The notes: generated from the sequence alone by a model not told the origin. A stretch of 64,000 bases of DNA from Azospirillum brasilense (GCF_007827815.1 NZ_VITH01000014.1:1-64000); one strand, 5' to 3'. Shown: positions 1-8,994, counted from the first letter of the stretch. Program-made: numbers and translations.

Positions 1-259
1 CGTCTCGCGCTGCGCTACCGGAGTTCGGTGCGGCGCGTCGGGGCGCTTTGTCTAGAAGATCCGAAGCGGTCTGTCAAGCCTTTGTTTTCGCGCCGACCGA
101 CTTTACTTCGTCTCGTCTTCGGCATCCCTGCCGATCCCTTCCGCCGTCGCGCTTCTCAGCGGCCCCGGCGTCGTGGGAGCCGGGTTATAGGCGCCTCGGC
201 CAAACCCGGCAAGAGCTTTTTTCATCGCTCCGCATTTTTTCTGAAAGCGACCCTTCGGA

Positions 260-454
260 TCAGGCGCGGAGGGAAACGGCCCGCCGGCGAGAGGACGGCT
301 GGGGCGCGAAGCCATCGTGCAGGAAGCGTTCGAGTTCGATCTCCTGGGCGCTCTTCGGCACCTGATCGATCGGACGAACATCGCAGCGCCCGTTCGCAGC
401 GACCACGCGAAGAAGCATGGCTGCGGCGTATCGCGGATTCTGACGTTTGCTCAT
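260..454 (-). CDS. small hypothetical protein, 64 aa
   Basis: Unrecognised short basic protein that begins MSKRQNPRYAAAMLLR and ends in an arginine-rich tail. I chose the ATG at 454 because a purine-rich stretch (AAGGGAAG) lies about 8-12 bases upstream; an in-frame ATG at 475 would add seven residues but has no better ribosome site. The AT-rich stretch at about 505-550 could hold its promoter. No domain, signal peptide or membrane segment is visible. It stands alone and no neighbour suggests a function. It could be a chance frame, but the composition and ribosome site favour a real gene. Confidence 0.5.
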   Translation of the reverse strand: MSKRQNPRYAAAMLLRVVAANGRCDVRPIDQVPKSAQEIELERFLHDGFAPQPSSRRRAVSLRA

Positions 455-840
455 CCCAATCACTTCCCTTGTCATCAGGGTGCGGACACGCGAAGGGTCG
501 ACACCACGATCTTGATTTTAATTGATTGTGATGTTTTTGCCATAGCTTTTCGCTCGCCCGCCGAAAGAAAGTGACGAAGGCACTAAGCATGGGAAATTGT
601 TGGAAAAACCATGCCTCAGGATAAACCTGAGGGGTGTGAGAAAAAGAAGACGGAGCGTTTCCAGGCCGCTTGTGGCGGATTTTATTCGAATGCAAACGAC
701 CTTTTGCCCGCCCTACCCTTCCCGGAGCGGCATGACGGTATGCTTGGACGCGCGGCACGAAGCCGCAGGCTGGTGGCAACGCCGGCCAAGCCGGCGGAGA
801 AGGCCGCACCGGACACCCCGCTGCGGCACATCCCGCTTGT
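455..840. other. intergenic stretch without a recognised gene
   Basis: Between the small gene at 260-454 and the uxuA terminator I see no frame with protein-like composition. The AT-rich segment at 505-550 may carry the promoter of the small leftward gene. The rest shows no repeat or RNA gene that I can recognise. Confidence 0.4.
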
Positions 841-873
841 GAAAGGGGGAAGCGCCACCCGAGGCGCTCCCCT
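841..873 (-). terminator. rho-independent terminator after uxuA
   Basis: Read on the minus strand, just after the uxuA stop, GGGGAGCGCC pairs with GGCGCTTCCCC across a six-base loop and is followed by TTTC. The stem arms are 851-856 and 863-868, extended by a G/C run on each side. The position fits the end of the gntR-uxuB-uxuA operon. Confidence 0.6.
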
Positions 874-888
874 CCTCTCAAGAATGGA

Positions 889-2085
889 TCAGACCGGGAG
901 CTGGCGCATCGAGGCCACCGCGGTCATCACGCCGCGGATTTCCGCCAGACCGCGCAAACGGCCGATCGCCGGATAGCCAGGGTGGGTCTTCTTGCCGACG
1001 TCGTCCAGCAGCTCGTGCCCGTGATCGGGACGGAAGGGGATGCGCCAGTTCGGGTTGCCGGCGTCCTTGCGGCGCTTCTGCTCCTCCAGGAGCGTGGTGA
1101 CGACCGACACCATGTCGACATCGCCGCCGAGATGCTCGGCTTCCTGGAAGGAGCCGTCGGGGTCCTTCTTCACGTTGCGCAGATGGGCGAAGGTGACCTT
1201 CGGGGCGAAACGCTTGATCATCGCCGGCACGTCGTTCTTGGCTCCGGCGCCGAGCGAGCCGGTGCAGAAGGTGATGCCGTTGGCCTCGGAATCGATGACG
1301 TTGACGATGAAGTCCAGATCGTCCTCGTTGCTGACGATGCGCGGCAGCCCCATCAGCGGACGCGGCGGGTCGTCGGGGTGGATGCACATGCGGATGCCGA
1401 CCTCCTCCGCCGTCGGGATCACCTCGCGCAGGAAGCGGGCCAGCGTCTCGCGCAGCGCGCCGTGGCTCATGTCCTTGTAGCGGTCGAGCATCTTGCGCAG
1501 GCCCGGGATGTCGTAGCGGTCGAAGGCGCCCGGCAGGCCGGCCATGATGTTGGCGAGCAACCGCTTCTTGTCGTCCTCCGACGCCTTGTCGAACCAAGCG
1601 CGGGCGCGGGCCAGCACCTCGGGGGAATGATCGTCCTCCGCACCCGGACGCTCCAGCATGAAGACGTCGAAGGCGGCGTGCTCGAAGGCGTTGAAGCGCA
1701 GCGACGTGCCGCCGCCCGGCACCGGCGCGGCGAGGTCGGTGCGGGTCCAGTCGAGGATCGGCATGAAGTTGTAGCAGACCGTCGTCACCCCGCAGGCCGC
1801 GAGGTTGCGCAGCGACTGGCGGTAGTTGTCGAACAGCGGGGTCAGGTCACCCTCGCCGATCTTGATGGACTCATGGATCGGCAGGCTTTCCACCACGCTC
1901 CAGCGCAGGCCGAGCGAGGGGTCGGCGGCGATCATCGCCTTGCGCTCCTCGATCTCCTCGACCGACCAGACCACGCCGTAGGGGATCTGGTGCAGGGCGG
2001 TAACGATGCCGGTGGCGCCGGTCTGACGGATGTGGTTGAGCCGGATCACATCGTCCGGGCCGAACCAACGCCAAGTCTGTTCCAT
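889..2085 (-). CDS. uxuA: mannonate dehydratase UxuA
   Basis: Dehydrates D-mannonate to 2-keto-3-deoxygluconate (KDG) in the cytosol, the third step of the hexuronate pathway. The 398-residue protein has the normal family length. It starts MEQTWRWFGPDDVIRL and carries the typical GATGIVTALH and CYNFMPILDWTRTD segments, followed by the IHPDDPP metal-site region and FCTGSLGA. A strong ribosome site (AAGGAG) precedes the start. It is the last gene of a minus-strand run gntR-uxuB-uxuA, 71 bases after uxuB. Substrate specificity is inferred from the family and from the neighbouring uxuB. Confidence 0.95.
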   Translation of the reverse strand: MEQTWRWFGPDDVIRLNHIRQTGATGIVTALHQIPYGVVWSVEEIEERKAMIAADPSLGLRWSVVESLPIHESIKIGEGDLTPLFDNYRQSLRNLAACGVTTVCYNFMPILDWTRTDLAAPVPGGGTSLRFNAFEHAAFDVFMLERPGAEDDHSPEVLARARAWFDKASEDDKKRLLANIMAGLPGAFDRYDIPGLRKMLDRYKDMSHGALRETLARFLREVIPTAEEVGIRMCIHPDDPPRPLMGLPRIVSNEDDLDFIVNVIDSEANGITFCTGSLGAGAKNDVPAMIKRFAPKVTFAHLRNVKKDPDGSFQEAEHLGGDVDMVSVVTTLLEEQKRRKDAGNPNWRIPFRPDHGHELLDDVGKKTHPGYPAIGRLRGLAEIRGVMTAVASMRQLPV

Positions 2086-2156
2086 GGTCTGCTCCTTGAA
2101 GAAGAGTGCTGTGCCGAGTCCGGCGTGTCTCGATGGGATTCGTGGAAGGAGGCGCG

Positions 2157-3641
2157 TCAGCCCGCCGCCGATGGCGCGACCGATTGCACGACGGCGCGGG
2201 CGCCCTCGGCGTAGAGGCGGCGCAGCGCGTCGGTCACCGCGGCGGTGAAGCGCGGATCGCGCGGCAGGTCGTCGCCGAAAACGGCGCTCAGCCCGAACAG
2301 GGCGGGCGCCAGACGGTCGGCGTCCGGCCCCGCTTCCGCCGCCAGCTCGGCGAGCTTGGCGGCCATGGGGTCGCGCACGTCGATGGGGCGGCCGGCCTCG
2401 TCGGTGCCGGAGACGTAGCGCATCCAGCCCGCCACCCCCAGCGCCAGCCGGTCGATCGGCGCCCCGGCGGCCAGCCGGTCGCGGATGGTGCCGAGCAGCC
2501 GCTGCGGCAGCTTCTGCGTGCCGTCCATGGCGATCTGCCAGGTGCGGTGGCGCAGGGCGGGATTGCAGAAGCGCTCGATCAGCGCGTCCTTGTAATGGCC
2601 GAGGTCGGCGCCCGGCGGCATGTGCAGCGTCGGACCGGCCTCCTCGTCCATCAGGCCGCGGATCAGCCGGACAAAGGCCGGGTCGGCCATGGTGTCCGAC
2701 ACCGTCTCGTAGCCGGCGAGGTAGCCGAGATAGGCGAGCGTGGAGTGGCTGCCGTTCAGCAGGCGCAGCTTCATCGTCTCATAGGGATGGACGTCGGGAA
2801 CCAGCTCCGCCCCCTCCAGCTCCCAGGCCGGGCGTCCGGTGGGGAAGCGGTCCTCGATCACCCACTGGCTGAACGGCTCGGTGACCACCGGCCAGGCGTC
2901 GCGCAGGCCAAGCCCGTCCGAGACGCGGTCGCGGTCGGCGTCGGTGGTGGCCGGCACGATGCGGTCGACCATGCTGTTCGGGCAGGCGACGTTCCCGGCG
3001 AACCACGTCCCCAGAGCGGGGTCGCGCAGCTCGGCGTAGCGGCGCAGCAGGCCCGCGGCGGTATCGCCATTGCTCGGCAGGTTGTCGCAGCTCAGCACCG
3101 TGAAGGGCTCCACCCCGGCGGCGCGGCGGCGGATCAGCGCCTCCACCAGGAAGCCGGGCACGCTGCGCGGGCGTTCCGGGTTGGCGAGGTCGTGGACGAT
3201 GTCCGGGTGGGCCTCGTTCAGCGCGCCGGTCGCCGGATCGTGGCAATAGCCCTTCTCAGTGACGGTCAGGGTGACGATGCGGACGGAGGGGCGCGTCAGC
3301 AGCTCCAGCACAGCGGCGGGGTCCTCCGGGGCGACCAGCAGCCCGGTGACCGAGCCGACCACCCGCAGCCGCTCGCCGGCGGCGTCGCGCACGGCGACGG
3401 TGTAGAGGCCGTCCTGCGGCTCCAGCGCGTCGCGCGTGTCGGGGCTGCGCAGGCTGACCCCGGCGATCCCCCAGGGGCCGAAGGATCGGGCCAGGGCGGC
3501 GTCGGTGTAGACGGCCTGATGGGCGCGGTGGAAGGCGCCGATGCCCAGATGGACGATTCCGGTGGTCAGCGCGGCACGGTCATAGCCGGGACGCTGCACG
3601 CCGGGGCGCAGGGAGGGCAGCGTGTCGGGGCTCAGGCGCAT
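2157..3641 (-). CDS. uxuB: fructuronate reductase / mannitol dehydrogenase family protein
   Basis: NAD-dependent polyol dehydrogenase of the long-chain mannitol dehydrogenase family. Beside uxuA, its likely reaction is D-fructuronate to D-mannonate. The 494-residue protein starts MRLSPDTLPSLRPGVQRP and has the N-terminal GIGAFHRAHQA nucleotide-binding segment and the catalytic K-x5-N-x2-H signature (KLRLLNGSH) near the middle. The frame stays open further upstream, but starting at 3641 brings the protein to family length and keeps it clear of gntR, which ends 22 bases upstream. A mannitol or arabinitol dehydrogenase role cannot be excluded from sequence alone. Confidence 0.85.
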   Translation of the reverse strand: MRLSPDTLPSLRPGVQRPGYDRAALTTGIVHLGIGAFHRAHQAVYTDAALARSFGPWGIAGVSLRSPDTRDALEPQDGLYTVAVRDAAGERLRVVGSVTGLLVAPEDPAAVLELLTRPSVRIVTLTVTEKGYCHDPATGALNEAHPDIVHDLANPERPRSVPGFLVEALIRRRAAGVEPFTVLSCDNLPSNGDTAAGLLRRYAELRDPALGTWFAGNVACPNSMVDRIVPATTDADRDRVSDGLGLRDAWPVVTEPFSQWVIEDRFPTGRPAWELEGAELVPDVHPYETMKLRLLNGSHSTLAYLGYLAGYETVSDTMADPAFVRLIRGLMDEEAGPTLHMPPGADLGHYKDALIERFCNPALRHRTWQIAMDGTQKLPQRLLGTIRDRLAAGAPIDRLALGVAGWMRYVSGTDEAGRPIDVRDPMAAKLAELAAEAGPDADRLAPALFGLSAVFGDDLPRDPRFTAAVTDALRRLYAEGARAVVQSVAPSAAG

Positions 3642-3663
3642 GGAACACTCCGCATGACGGCTT

Positions 3664-4359
3664 TCAGGTCTCGAAAAAGTGGCTGTTGGTTCGGGCGATC
3701 TCGTCCACCGCGGCGAAAACGGTGCGCAGGTGGGCGCGCATGGCCTCCTCCGCCCCGTCGGGGTCGCGGGCGGCGACACGGTCCACGATGCTCTGGTGTT
3801 CGCCGACGATCTTCGCCGCCCAGCCTTCGCTGTGCAGCGACAGGAAACGCACGCGGTCGAGCTGGGCCTTGACGGCGACCAGCAGGTCCCACACCGCCGG
3901 ACGCCCGGCGATGCGGGCCAGTTCGGCGTGGGTGGCCTCGTCGAGGGCGAAGAATTCGGCGTGGCGGTCGGGCGCCATCACCGCGCGGTGCGAGTCGAGG
4001 AGCCGGGTGAGCGCGGCGACGTCCGCCGCCTCCGCCCGCTCGGCGGCCAGACGCACGGTCCGGCATTCCAGGGTCTCGCGGATGAACTGGCTGTCCGACA
4101 CCGCGCCGAGCTGGATCGGCGCCACGAAGGTGCCAACCTGCGGCACGATGCGCAGGAACCCCTCGTCGGCCAGCCGGCGGAAGGCCTCGCGCACCGGGGT
4201 GCGGCTAACGCCGTAGCGGGCGGCAACGCGGGTTTCCGAAATCCCCTCGCCGGGGCGGATCTCCCCCGACAGCACGGCGGCGCGCAACGCCTCATAGACC
4301 CCGTGCAGGCGGGGGCCGCGGATGTCGGTGGGGGCGGCGGAGGTCGGCGTGTCGGTCAT
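3664..4359 (-). CDS. GntR-family regulator, FCD domain (hexuronate operon)
   Basis: DNA-binding repressor or activator of the FadR (FCD) branch of the GntR family, likely sensing a hexuronate intermediate. The N-terminal winged helix-turn-helix (about residues 15-80) contains the typical ISETRVAARYGVSRTPVREAFRRL pattern; the all-helical FCD ligand domain fills the rest. Alternative in-frame starts lie at 4368 and 4383. The 4383 start falls inside a perfect palindrome, so I prefer the shorter form, although no start has a strong ribosome site. It is first in the operon with uxuB and uxuA and probably controls itself through the palindrome at 4380-4393. Confidence 0.85.
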   Translation of the reverse strand: MTDTPTSAAPTDIRGPRLHGVYEALRAAVLSGEIRPGEGISETRVAARYGVSRTPVREAFRRLADEGFLRIVPQVGTFVAPIQLGAVSDSQFIRETLECRTVRLAAERAEAADVAALTRLLDSHRAVMAPDRHAEFFALDEATHAELARIAGRPAVWDLLVAVKAQLDRVRFLSLHSEGWAAKIVGEHQSIVDRVAARDPDGAEEAMRAHLRTVFAAVDEIARTNSHFFET

Positions 4360-4379
4360 GGCGTCCATCGCGTCAACTT

Positions 4380-4393
4380 GCATACTAGTATGC
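4380..4393. promoter_or_regulatory. palindromic operator before gntR-uxuB-uxuA
   Basis: GCATACTAGTATGC is a perfect 14-base palindrome that overlaps the most upstream possible gntR start. Its core, ATACTAGTAT, recurs in this window at 14169-14178 and 26355-26364. The size and symmetry suit a GntR/FCD dimer, so autoregulation is likely. Confidence 0.65.
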
Positions 4394-4490
4394 CATCACG
4401 AACAGCGCCTGACAAGAGGTGCAGTGCGGGCCGTACGGACAAGCGCGATTTGCAGGCAATTGGTCCAAGGGCAATTATGGTTGGTATGGT

Positions 4491-4517
4491 CAATTTTCCG
4501 CTAAACGGAATAAATTG
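4491..4517. repeat. imperfect inverted repeat upstream of the PDC-like gene
   Basis: CAATTTTCCG and CGGAATAAATTG form an inverted repeat around CTAAA, with a small bulge. It lies about 105 bases before the gene at 4622, in a locally AT-rich stretch. It could be an operator or an RNA hairpin of the leader; nothing else identifies it. Confidence 0.35.
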
Positions 4518-4621
4518 CGCAATCCCCTGACCACCGGGATGATGCGGGACCTATGGTCTGGAGCCCGCGGAGCACAGGCCGGCAAGGCAGCCAGCGGGCG
4601 AACCATTCATGGGAGGAATCG

Positions 4622-5218
4622 ATGTCCAAACGCTTTTCCCTGCTGCTCTCCACCGCGGCGGTTCTGGCAACGCTCGGCACCCTGCCGGCCTACGCCGCCG
4701 ACCCCGCCCTGGAAGCCAATGTCCGCAAGACGGTAAGCCCGCAGGCCCAGCCCTGGCTCGCCGATCCGGCGGTCGTCGACGCCGTCAAGGCCCAGAACAC
4801 CGCCCACAAGGGCCTCGATCAGGCCAAGATCGACGCCATGGACAACGACTGGAAAGCCGCTGCCAAAGCCAAGTCCGCCAACCCCACCTATGACAAGATC
4901 GCAGCGAACCCCGTCACCAAGCGCCTGAAGGAGGTGACGGACAAGAGCAACGGCCGGATCGTCGAGATCCTGCTGATGGACAACCGTGGCCTGAACGTCG
5001 CCCAGACCGGCGGCACCTCCGACTATTGGCAGGGCGACGAGCCGAAGTGGCAGAAGGTCTACAGCAACGGCTCCGACCTCTACATGACCGATCCGGAGAA
5101 GGACGCCGAGACGAACGCCATGCTGACCGAGGTCAGCGTTCCCGTGCTCGATCCGGCCAGCAAGGAAAAGATCGGCGTGGCGATGATCGTGCTCGACACC
5201 AACAAGCTCGGCAACTGA
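4622..5218 (+). CDS. secreted PDC/Cache-like sensor domain protein
   Basis: Small periplasmic protein of 198 residues. It begins with a clear signal peptide (MSKRFSLLLSTAAVLATLG, cleavage near AYA-AD). The rest resembles a stand-alone PDC/Cache fold: a helical start followed by IVEILLMDNRGLNVAQTGGTSDYWQGDEPKWQKV and a C-terminal GVAMIVLDT strand. Chemoreceptor and kinase sensor domains use such folds to bind small ligands, but here there is no membrane segment or output domain, so it may be a soluble ligand-binding partner. The ribosome site GGGAGG lies just before the ATG. It is monocistronic. Family assignment rests on pattern and is moderate. Confidence 0.7.
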   Translation: MSKRFSLLLSTAAVLATLGTLPAYAADPALEANVRKTVSPQAQPWLADPAVVDAVKAQNTAHKGLDQAKIDAMDNDWKAAAKAKSANPTYDKIAANPVTKRLKEVTDKSNGRIVEILLMDNRGLNVAQTGGTSDYWQGDEPKWQKVYSNGSDLYMTDPEKDAETNAMLTEVSVPVLDPASKEKIGVAMIVLDTNKLGN

Positions 5219-5356
5219 CGACGCGCCATCGGACCGGCGCAATCGCGCAGGACAGGCCCCCTCCCCCGTCGGGACAGGGCCCGTCCTGCGGTCAAGGTTG
5301 CCCTTTCATGGCCATGGGCCTCCTGGCAATGGGCGGAAAGCCGGGCGCGACAAGCC

Positions 5357-5380
5357 TTCCGCCCGCCCTTGCGGGCGGGA
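5357..5380. repeat. GC-rich hairpin in the gap before the hydrolase
   Basis: CCGCCCGC (5359-5366) pairs perfectly with GCGGGCGG (5371-5378) around a four-base loop. No T run follows, so it is not a classic terminator; it might end transcription of the upstream gene through Rho or be a degenerate palindromic repeat. Confidence 0.35.
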
Positions 5381-5477
5381 GCCTGCTGGCGCAAAGGCGG
5401 CTTCGACAGCTTTCCGCGGGTGTTCGGCGGAACTTCACGGCATAACGGATGTCCCCTGGACCGCAACGCCCCCCGCC

Positions 5478-6269
5478 ATGCCGACACAAAACCAAGCCCC
5501 CGTGACCGAGGCCGAATGGTGGATCCGGACCGCCGAGGGCGCCCTCTTCGCCAAAAGCTGGACGCCGGATGCCGCCGGCGCCGCGCCGATCATCCTGTTC
5601 CATGACTCCCTCGGCAGCGTGGACTTGTGGCGCAGCTTCCCGCAGCGGCTGGCCACCGGGACGAACCGCCGCGTCATCGCCTACGACCGGCTCGGCTTTG
5701 GACGCTCCGACGCCCATCCGGGGCGGCTTGCGTTGGACTTCGTCGCCGCCGAGGCGCGGGACAGCCTTCCGCCGCTGTGCGACCAGCTCGGCGTGACGGC
5801 GTTCGTCGCCTGCGGGCACAGCGTCGGGGGCGGCATGGCGGTCGAGACGGCGGCGCGCTTTCCGGAGCGGTGCCGCGCCCTCGTCACCATCGCCGCTCAG
5901 GCTTTCGTGGAAGAGAGGACCCTCGCCGGCATCCGCGACGCCAAGCGCGATTTCCAGGACCCCGCCAACGCCGCGCGGCTGGCGCGCTATCACGGCGACA
6001 AGGCCCGCTGGGTGCTGGATGCCTGGACGGAGACGTGGCTGTCGCCCGCCTTCGCCGACTGGACCCTGGACCATGCCCTGGCGGCGGTGCGCTGCCCGGT
6101 TCTGGCCCTGCACGGCGACCGCGACGAGTACGGGTCCAGCGCCCACCCCGAACGCATCGCGGCCGTGCGGGGAGTCGCGAAGCTTCTCCCCGACACCGGC
6201 CATGTGCCGCACCGCGAACAGGAAACGCTCGTCGTCGACGCGATCCGGAGCTTCCTGAACGGGCTTTGA
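5478..6269 (+). CDS. alpha/beta hydrolase
   Basis: Cytosolic alpha/beta-hydrolase-fold enzyme of 263 residues. The nucleophile elbow is GHSVGGG with the catalytic serine; LHGDRDEY supplies the likely acid and DTGHVPH the histidine. An oxyanion-hole region (ILFHDSLGSVDLWRSF) follows the second strand. The start at 5478 (MPTQNQ) gives normal family length; the frame is open further upstream but that part looks non-coding. It converges on ackA, whose stop is only ten bases away. The substrate cannot be told; esterase, lactonase or haloperoxidase-like activities are all possible. Confidence 0.8.
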   Translation: MPTQNQAPVTEAEWWIRTAEGALFAKSWTPDAAGAAPIILFHDSLGSVDLWRSFPQRLATGTNRRVIAYDRLGFGRSDAHPGRLALDFVAAEARDSLPPLCDQLGVTAFVACGHSVGGGMAVETAARFPERCRALVTIAAQAFVEERTLAGIRDAKRDFQDPANAARLARYHGDKARWVLDAWTETWLSPAFADWTLDHALAAVRCPVLALHGDRDEYGSSAHPERIAAVRGVAKLLPDTGHVPHREQETLVVDAIRSFLNGL

Positions 6270-6278
6270 CGCGTCCGC

Positions 6279-7496
6279 TCAGGCCGCCAGGGGCGACAGC
6301 ATCGCGCTGTGCGCCAGGATGCCCAGCGTGTGGCTGGCGATCATCCGCTCTTCGTCGGTGGGGATGACGAAGACCGGGACGCGGCTGTCGGCGGCCGAGA
6401 TGCGCGTGGCGCGGGCGCGGTTCGCCGCCCCGTCGATGTGGACGCCGAGCCAGCCCAGCTTCTCCGCCACCCGCGCCCGCACCGGGGCGGAGTTCTCGCC
6501 GACGCCGGCGGTGAAGACCACCGCGTCCAGCCCGCCCATGGAAGCGGCCAGCCCCGCCGCCTGCTTGGCGACCTGGAAGCAGAACAGCTCCACGGCCTCC
6601 GCCGCCTGCGGATTCTCGCTGTCCAGCAGGGCGCGCATGTCGTTGGAGACGCCGGAGACGCCGAGCAGGCCGGACTTGTGGTAGAGCAGCCGCTCCAGCT
6701 CGTCGGGTCCCATGCCCTTCTCGCGCATCAGATAGATCAGCACGCCGGGGTCGATGGAACCGGGGCGCGTGCCCATGGGCAGGCCGTCCAGGGCGGTGAA
6801 GCCCATGGTGGTGTCGACGCTGCGGCCAGCGCGCATGCCGCACAGGCTGGACCCGCTGCCGAGATGGCAGACGACGACGCGGGCCTCGGCCAGCTCCGGC
6901 GCGATCTGCGGCAGGCGCTGGGCGATGTACTCGTAGGACAGGCCGTGAAAGCCGTAGCGGCGCACGCCCTCGTCGGTCAGCTCGCGCGGCAGGGCGAACA
7001 TCTGGGCCTGCCAGGGCCGCGTGCTGTGGAAAGCGGTGTCGAAGCAGGCGACCTGCGGCAGTTCCGGATAGACCTCGGCCAGCGCGGTCATCGCCGCGAT
7101 GTTGTGCGGCTGGTGCAGCGGGGCCAGCGGCACCAGGGCCTCCAGCTCCGCCAGCACCGCCGGGGTCAGCCGGACCGGCGCGTCGAAGCGGGTGCCGCCA
7201 TGCACGACGCGGTGGCCGGCGGCGACCAGCCGCACGTCCCGAAGCTCGTGCCGCATCCAGGTCAGCAGGAAGCCGAGCAGCCCGGCGCGGTCGCCGGGGC
7301 CGACCTCATCCAGGAGGCCGTCGGCCAGGACGTGGCGGGCCGCGTCCTTGGCCTCGAAGCGCGGGGCGGTGCCGATGCCGGAGATCTGGCCGGTCAGGAC
7401 GGCCTCCAGATCGCTCCTTCCGGCGCCGCAGAAGACGGAGAATTTCAGGCTGGAGGAGCCCGCGTTGATGACGAGACAGGCGTCACGGTGCGACAT
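6279..7496 (-). CDS. ackA: acetate kinase
   Basis: Converts acetyl phosphate and ADP to acetate and ATP (reversible), the energy-yielding end of acetate overflow. The 405-residue protein shows the ASKHA-fold phosphate site VINAGSSSLKFSVF at the N-terminus, GHRVVHGG, PLAPLHQPHN and CHLGSGSSL. The start at 7496 follows GTGAGGATC, a good ribosome site. It sits 10 bases behind the pta-type gene on the same strand, so the two form one operon. Confidence 0.96.
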   Translation of the reverse strand: MSHRDACLVINAGSSSLKFSVFCGAGRSDLEAVLTGQISGIGTAPRFEAKDAARHVLADGLLDEVGPGDRAGLLGFLLTWMRHELRDVRLVAAGHRVVHGGTRFDAPVRLTPAVLAELEALVPLAPLHQPHNIAAMTALAEVYPELPQVACFDTAFHSTRPWQAQMFALPRELTDEGVRRYGFHGLSYEYIAQRLPQIAPELAEARVVVCHLGSGSSLCGMRAGRSVDTTMGFTALDGLPMGTRPGSIDPGVLIYLMREKGMGPDELERLLYHKSGLLGVSGVSNDMRALLDSENPQAAEAVELFCFQVAKQAAGLAASMGGLDAVVFTAGVGENSAPVRARVAEKLGWLGVHIDGAANRARATRISAADSRVPVFVIPTDEERMIASHTLGILAHSAMLSPLAA

Positions 7497-7506
7497 GGTG
7501 TGATCC

Positions 7507-8994
7507 TCACTCCGCGGCCAGGGGGGCAGCCAGGGGAGCGGCAACGGCGTTGAGCGCGAGGGCGGGACGGCGCGCGGCGGCCACCAGCGCCGCCACGGCG
7601 CAGGAGGCGAGGCGGGTGCGGACGTTGTCGGCGCGGCTGGTCAGGATGACCGGGACCCGCGCGCCGAGAACGATGCCCGCCGCGTCGGCGTTGGCGAGGA
7701 AGGAGAGCTGCTTGGCCAGCATGTTGCCGGCCTCCAGGTCGGGGACGAGCAGGATGTCGGCCTGTCCGGAGACGGGGGACGTGATGCCCTTGATGCGCGC
7801 GGCCTCGGCGCTGATGGCGTTGTCGAAGGCCAGCGGGCCGTCGAGGACGCCGCCGGTGATCTGGCCGCGGTCGGCCATCTTGCAGAGTGCGGCGGCTTCC
7901 AGCGTGGTGGCGATCTTCGGGTTGAGCGTTTCGACCGCCGACAGGATGGCGACGCGCGGCGTCTCGACACCCAGGACCTTGGCGAGGTCGATGGCGTTCT
8001 GGACGATGTGGACCTTGTCCTCCAGCGTCGGGTAGATGTTGATCGCCGCGTCGGTGATCAGCAGCGCCCGCGGGTAGGTCGGCACGTTCATCACGAAGAC
8101 GTGGCTGATGCGGCGGCTGGTGCGCAGGCCGGTCTCCTTGCGGACGACCTCGGCCATCAGCTCGTCGGTGTGCAGGCTGCCCTTCATCACCGCCTCGGCC
8201 TCGCCGGTGCGGGCCAGCGCGACGGCCGCCGCGGCGGCGGCGTGGCTGTGTTCGACGTCGACCAGACGGTAGCGGGCGATGTCCAGCCCGTGGGCGGCGG
8301 CCAGCGCGCGGATCTTCGCCGCCGGGCCGATCAGGATGGGGTCGATCAGGCCGGCTTCCGCCGCCTCCACCGCGCCCTTCAGCGAGCTTTCGTCGCAGGG
8401 ATGGGCGACCGCCGTGGCGACCGGCTCCAGCCCGTCGCACTTGCGCAGCAGCGCGTCGTGCTTGTCGTGGCGGATCATCTGGATCTGCGGCAGCGCGTGG
8501 GCGGCGCGGCGGACCTTGCGGGTCGGTGCCACCACCTCGGCAGTCCCGGTCACCACGACCTCGCCGTCCTGGTTGGTGCACAGGCAGTCGAAGACGACGA
8601 TGTTCGTGTCGGCCTGCTTCTCGCGCACGGTGACGGTGGCGGTGATGACGTCGCCCAGCCCGACCGGACGGCGGAAGCGCAGGTCCTGGCCGGCGTAGAC
8701 GGTGCCGGCGCCGGGCAGCCGGGTCCCCAGAACGCCGGAAATCAGCGCGCCGGACCACATGCCATGGCCGATCACCTTTTGAAAGCGGCTGTCGGCGGCG
8801 AATTTCGCGTCCAGATGAACCGGATCGATGTTGCCGGAGACGGTGGCGAACAGCTCGACGTCCATCACGGTCAGTTGCCGCGCGATGCTGGCGGACTGCC
8901 CGACCACGATCTCGTCGAAGGTGACGTTCTCGATCGGGGCCGCCTCGGTCGGCACCACAGGAAGGTCGCCGCTGGTTTCACCATTGGCAGTCAT
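7507..8994 (-). CDS. MaoC-like hydratase domain fused to phosphate acetyl/butyryltransferase
   Basis: Two-domain protein of 495 residues. Residues about 20-160 form a MaoC/hot-dog hydratase-like domain; residues about 170-470 form a PTA_PTB acyltransferase, the enzyme that makes acetyl phosphate from acetyl-CoA. It is co-transcribed with ackA, so the Pta-AckA acetate route is clear. In the hydratase signature (usually G-D-x-N-P-x-H) this protein reads GNIDPVH at 54-60. The position of the catalytic Asp is therefore Asn55, and hydratase activity may be lost. Such fusions are known in alphaproteobacteria as bifunctional enoyl-CoA hydratase/phosphate acetyltransferase. A good ribosome site (CGGAG) precedes the start. 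Confidence 0.9.
   Translation of the reverse strand: MTANGETSGDLPVVPTEAAPIENVTFDEIVVGQSASIARQLTVMDVELFATVSGNIDPVHLDAKFAADSRFQKVIGHGMWSGALISGVLGTRLPGAGTVYAGQDLRFRRPVGLGDVITATVTVREKQADTNIVVFDCLCTNQDGEVVVTGTAEVVAPTRKVRRAAHALPQIQMIRHDKHDALLRKCDGLEPVATAVAHPCDESSLKGAVEAAEAGLIDPILIGPAAKIRALAAAHGLDIARYRLVDVEHSHAAAAAAVALARTGEAEAVMKGSLHTDELMAEVVRKETGLRTSRRISHVFVMNVPTYPRALLITDAAINIYPTLEDKVHIVQNAIDLAKVLGVETPRVAILSAVETLNPKIATTLEAAALCKMADRGQITGGVLDGPLAFDNAISAEAARIKGITSPVSGQADILLVPDLEAGNMLAKQLSFLANADAAGIVLGARVPVILTSRADNVRTRLASCAVAALVAAARRPALALNAVAAPLAAPLAAE

Noticed and set aside
1..259. Several overlapping short frames at the left edge
   Set aside because: None has a good ribosome site or protein-like composition; they overlap on both strands and look like chance frames.
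2106..3872. Long open frame on the plus strand opposite uxuB
   Set aside because: It is an antisense shadow produced by high GC at third positions; the minus-strand product matches a known enzyme family and the plus frame has a low-complexity, glycine-arginine-valine-rich translation.
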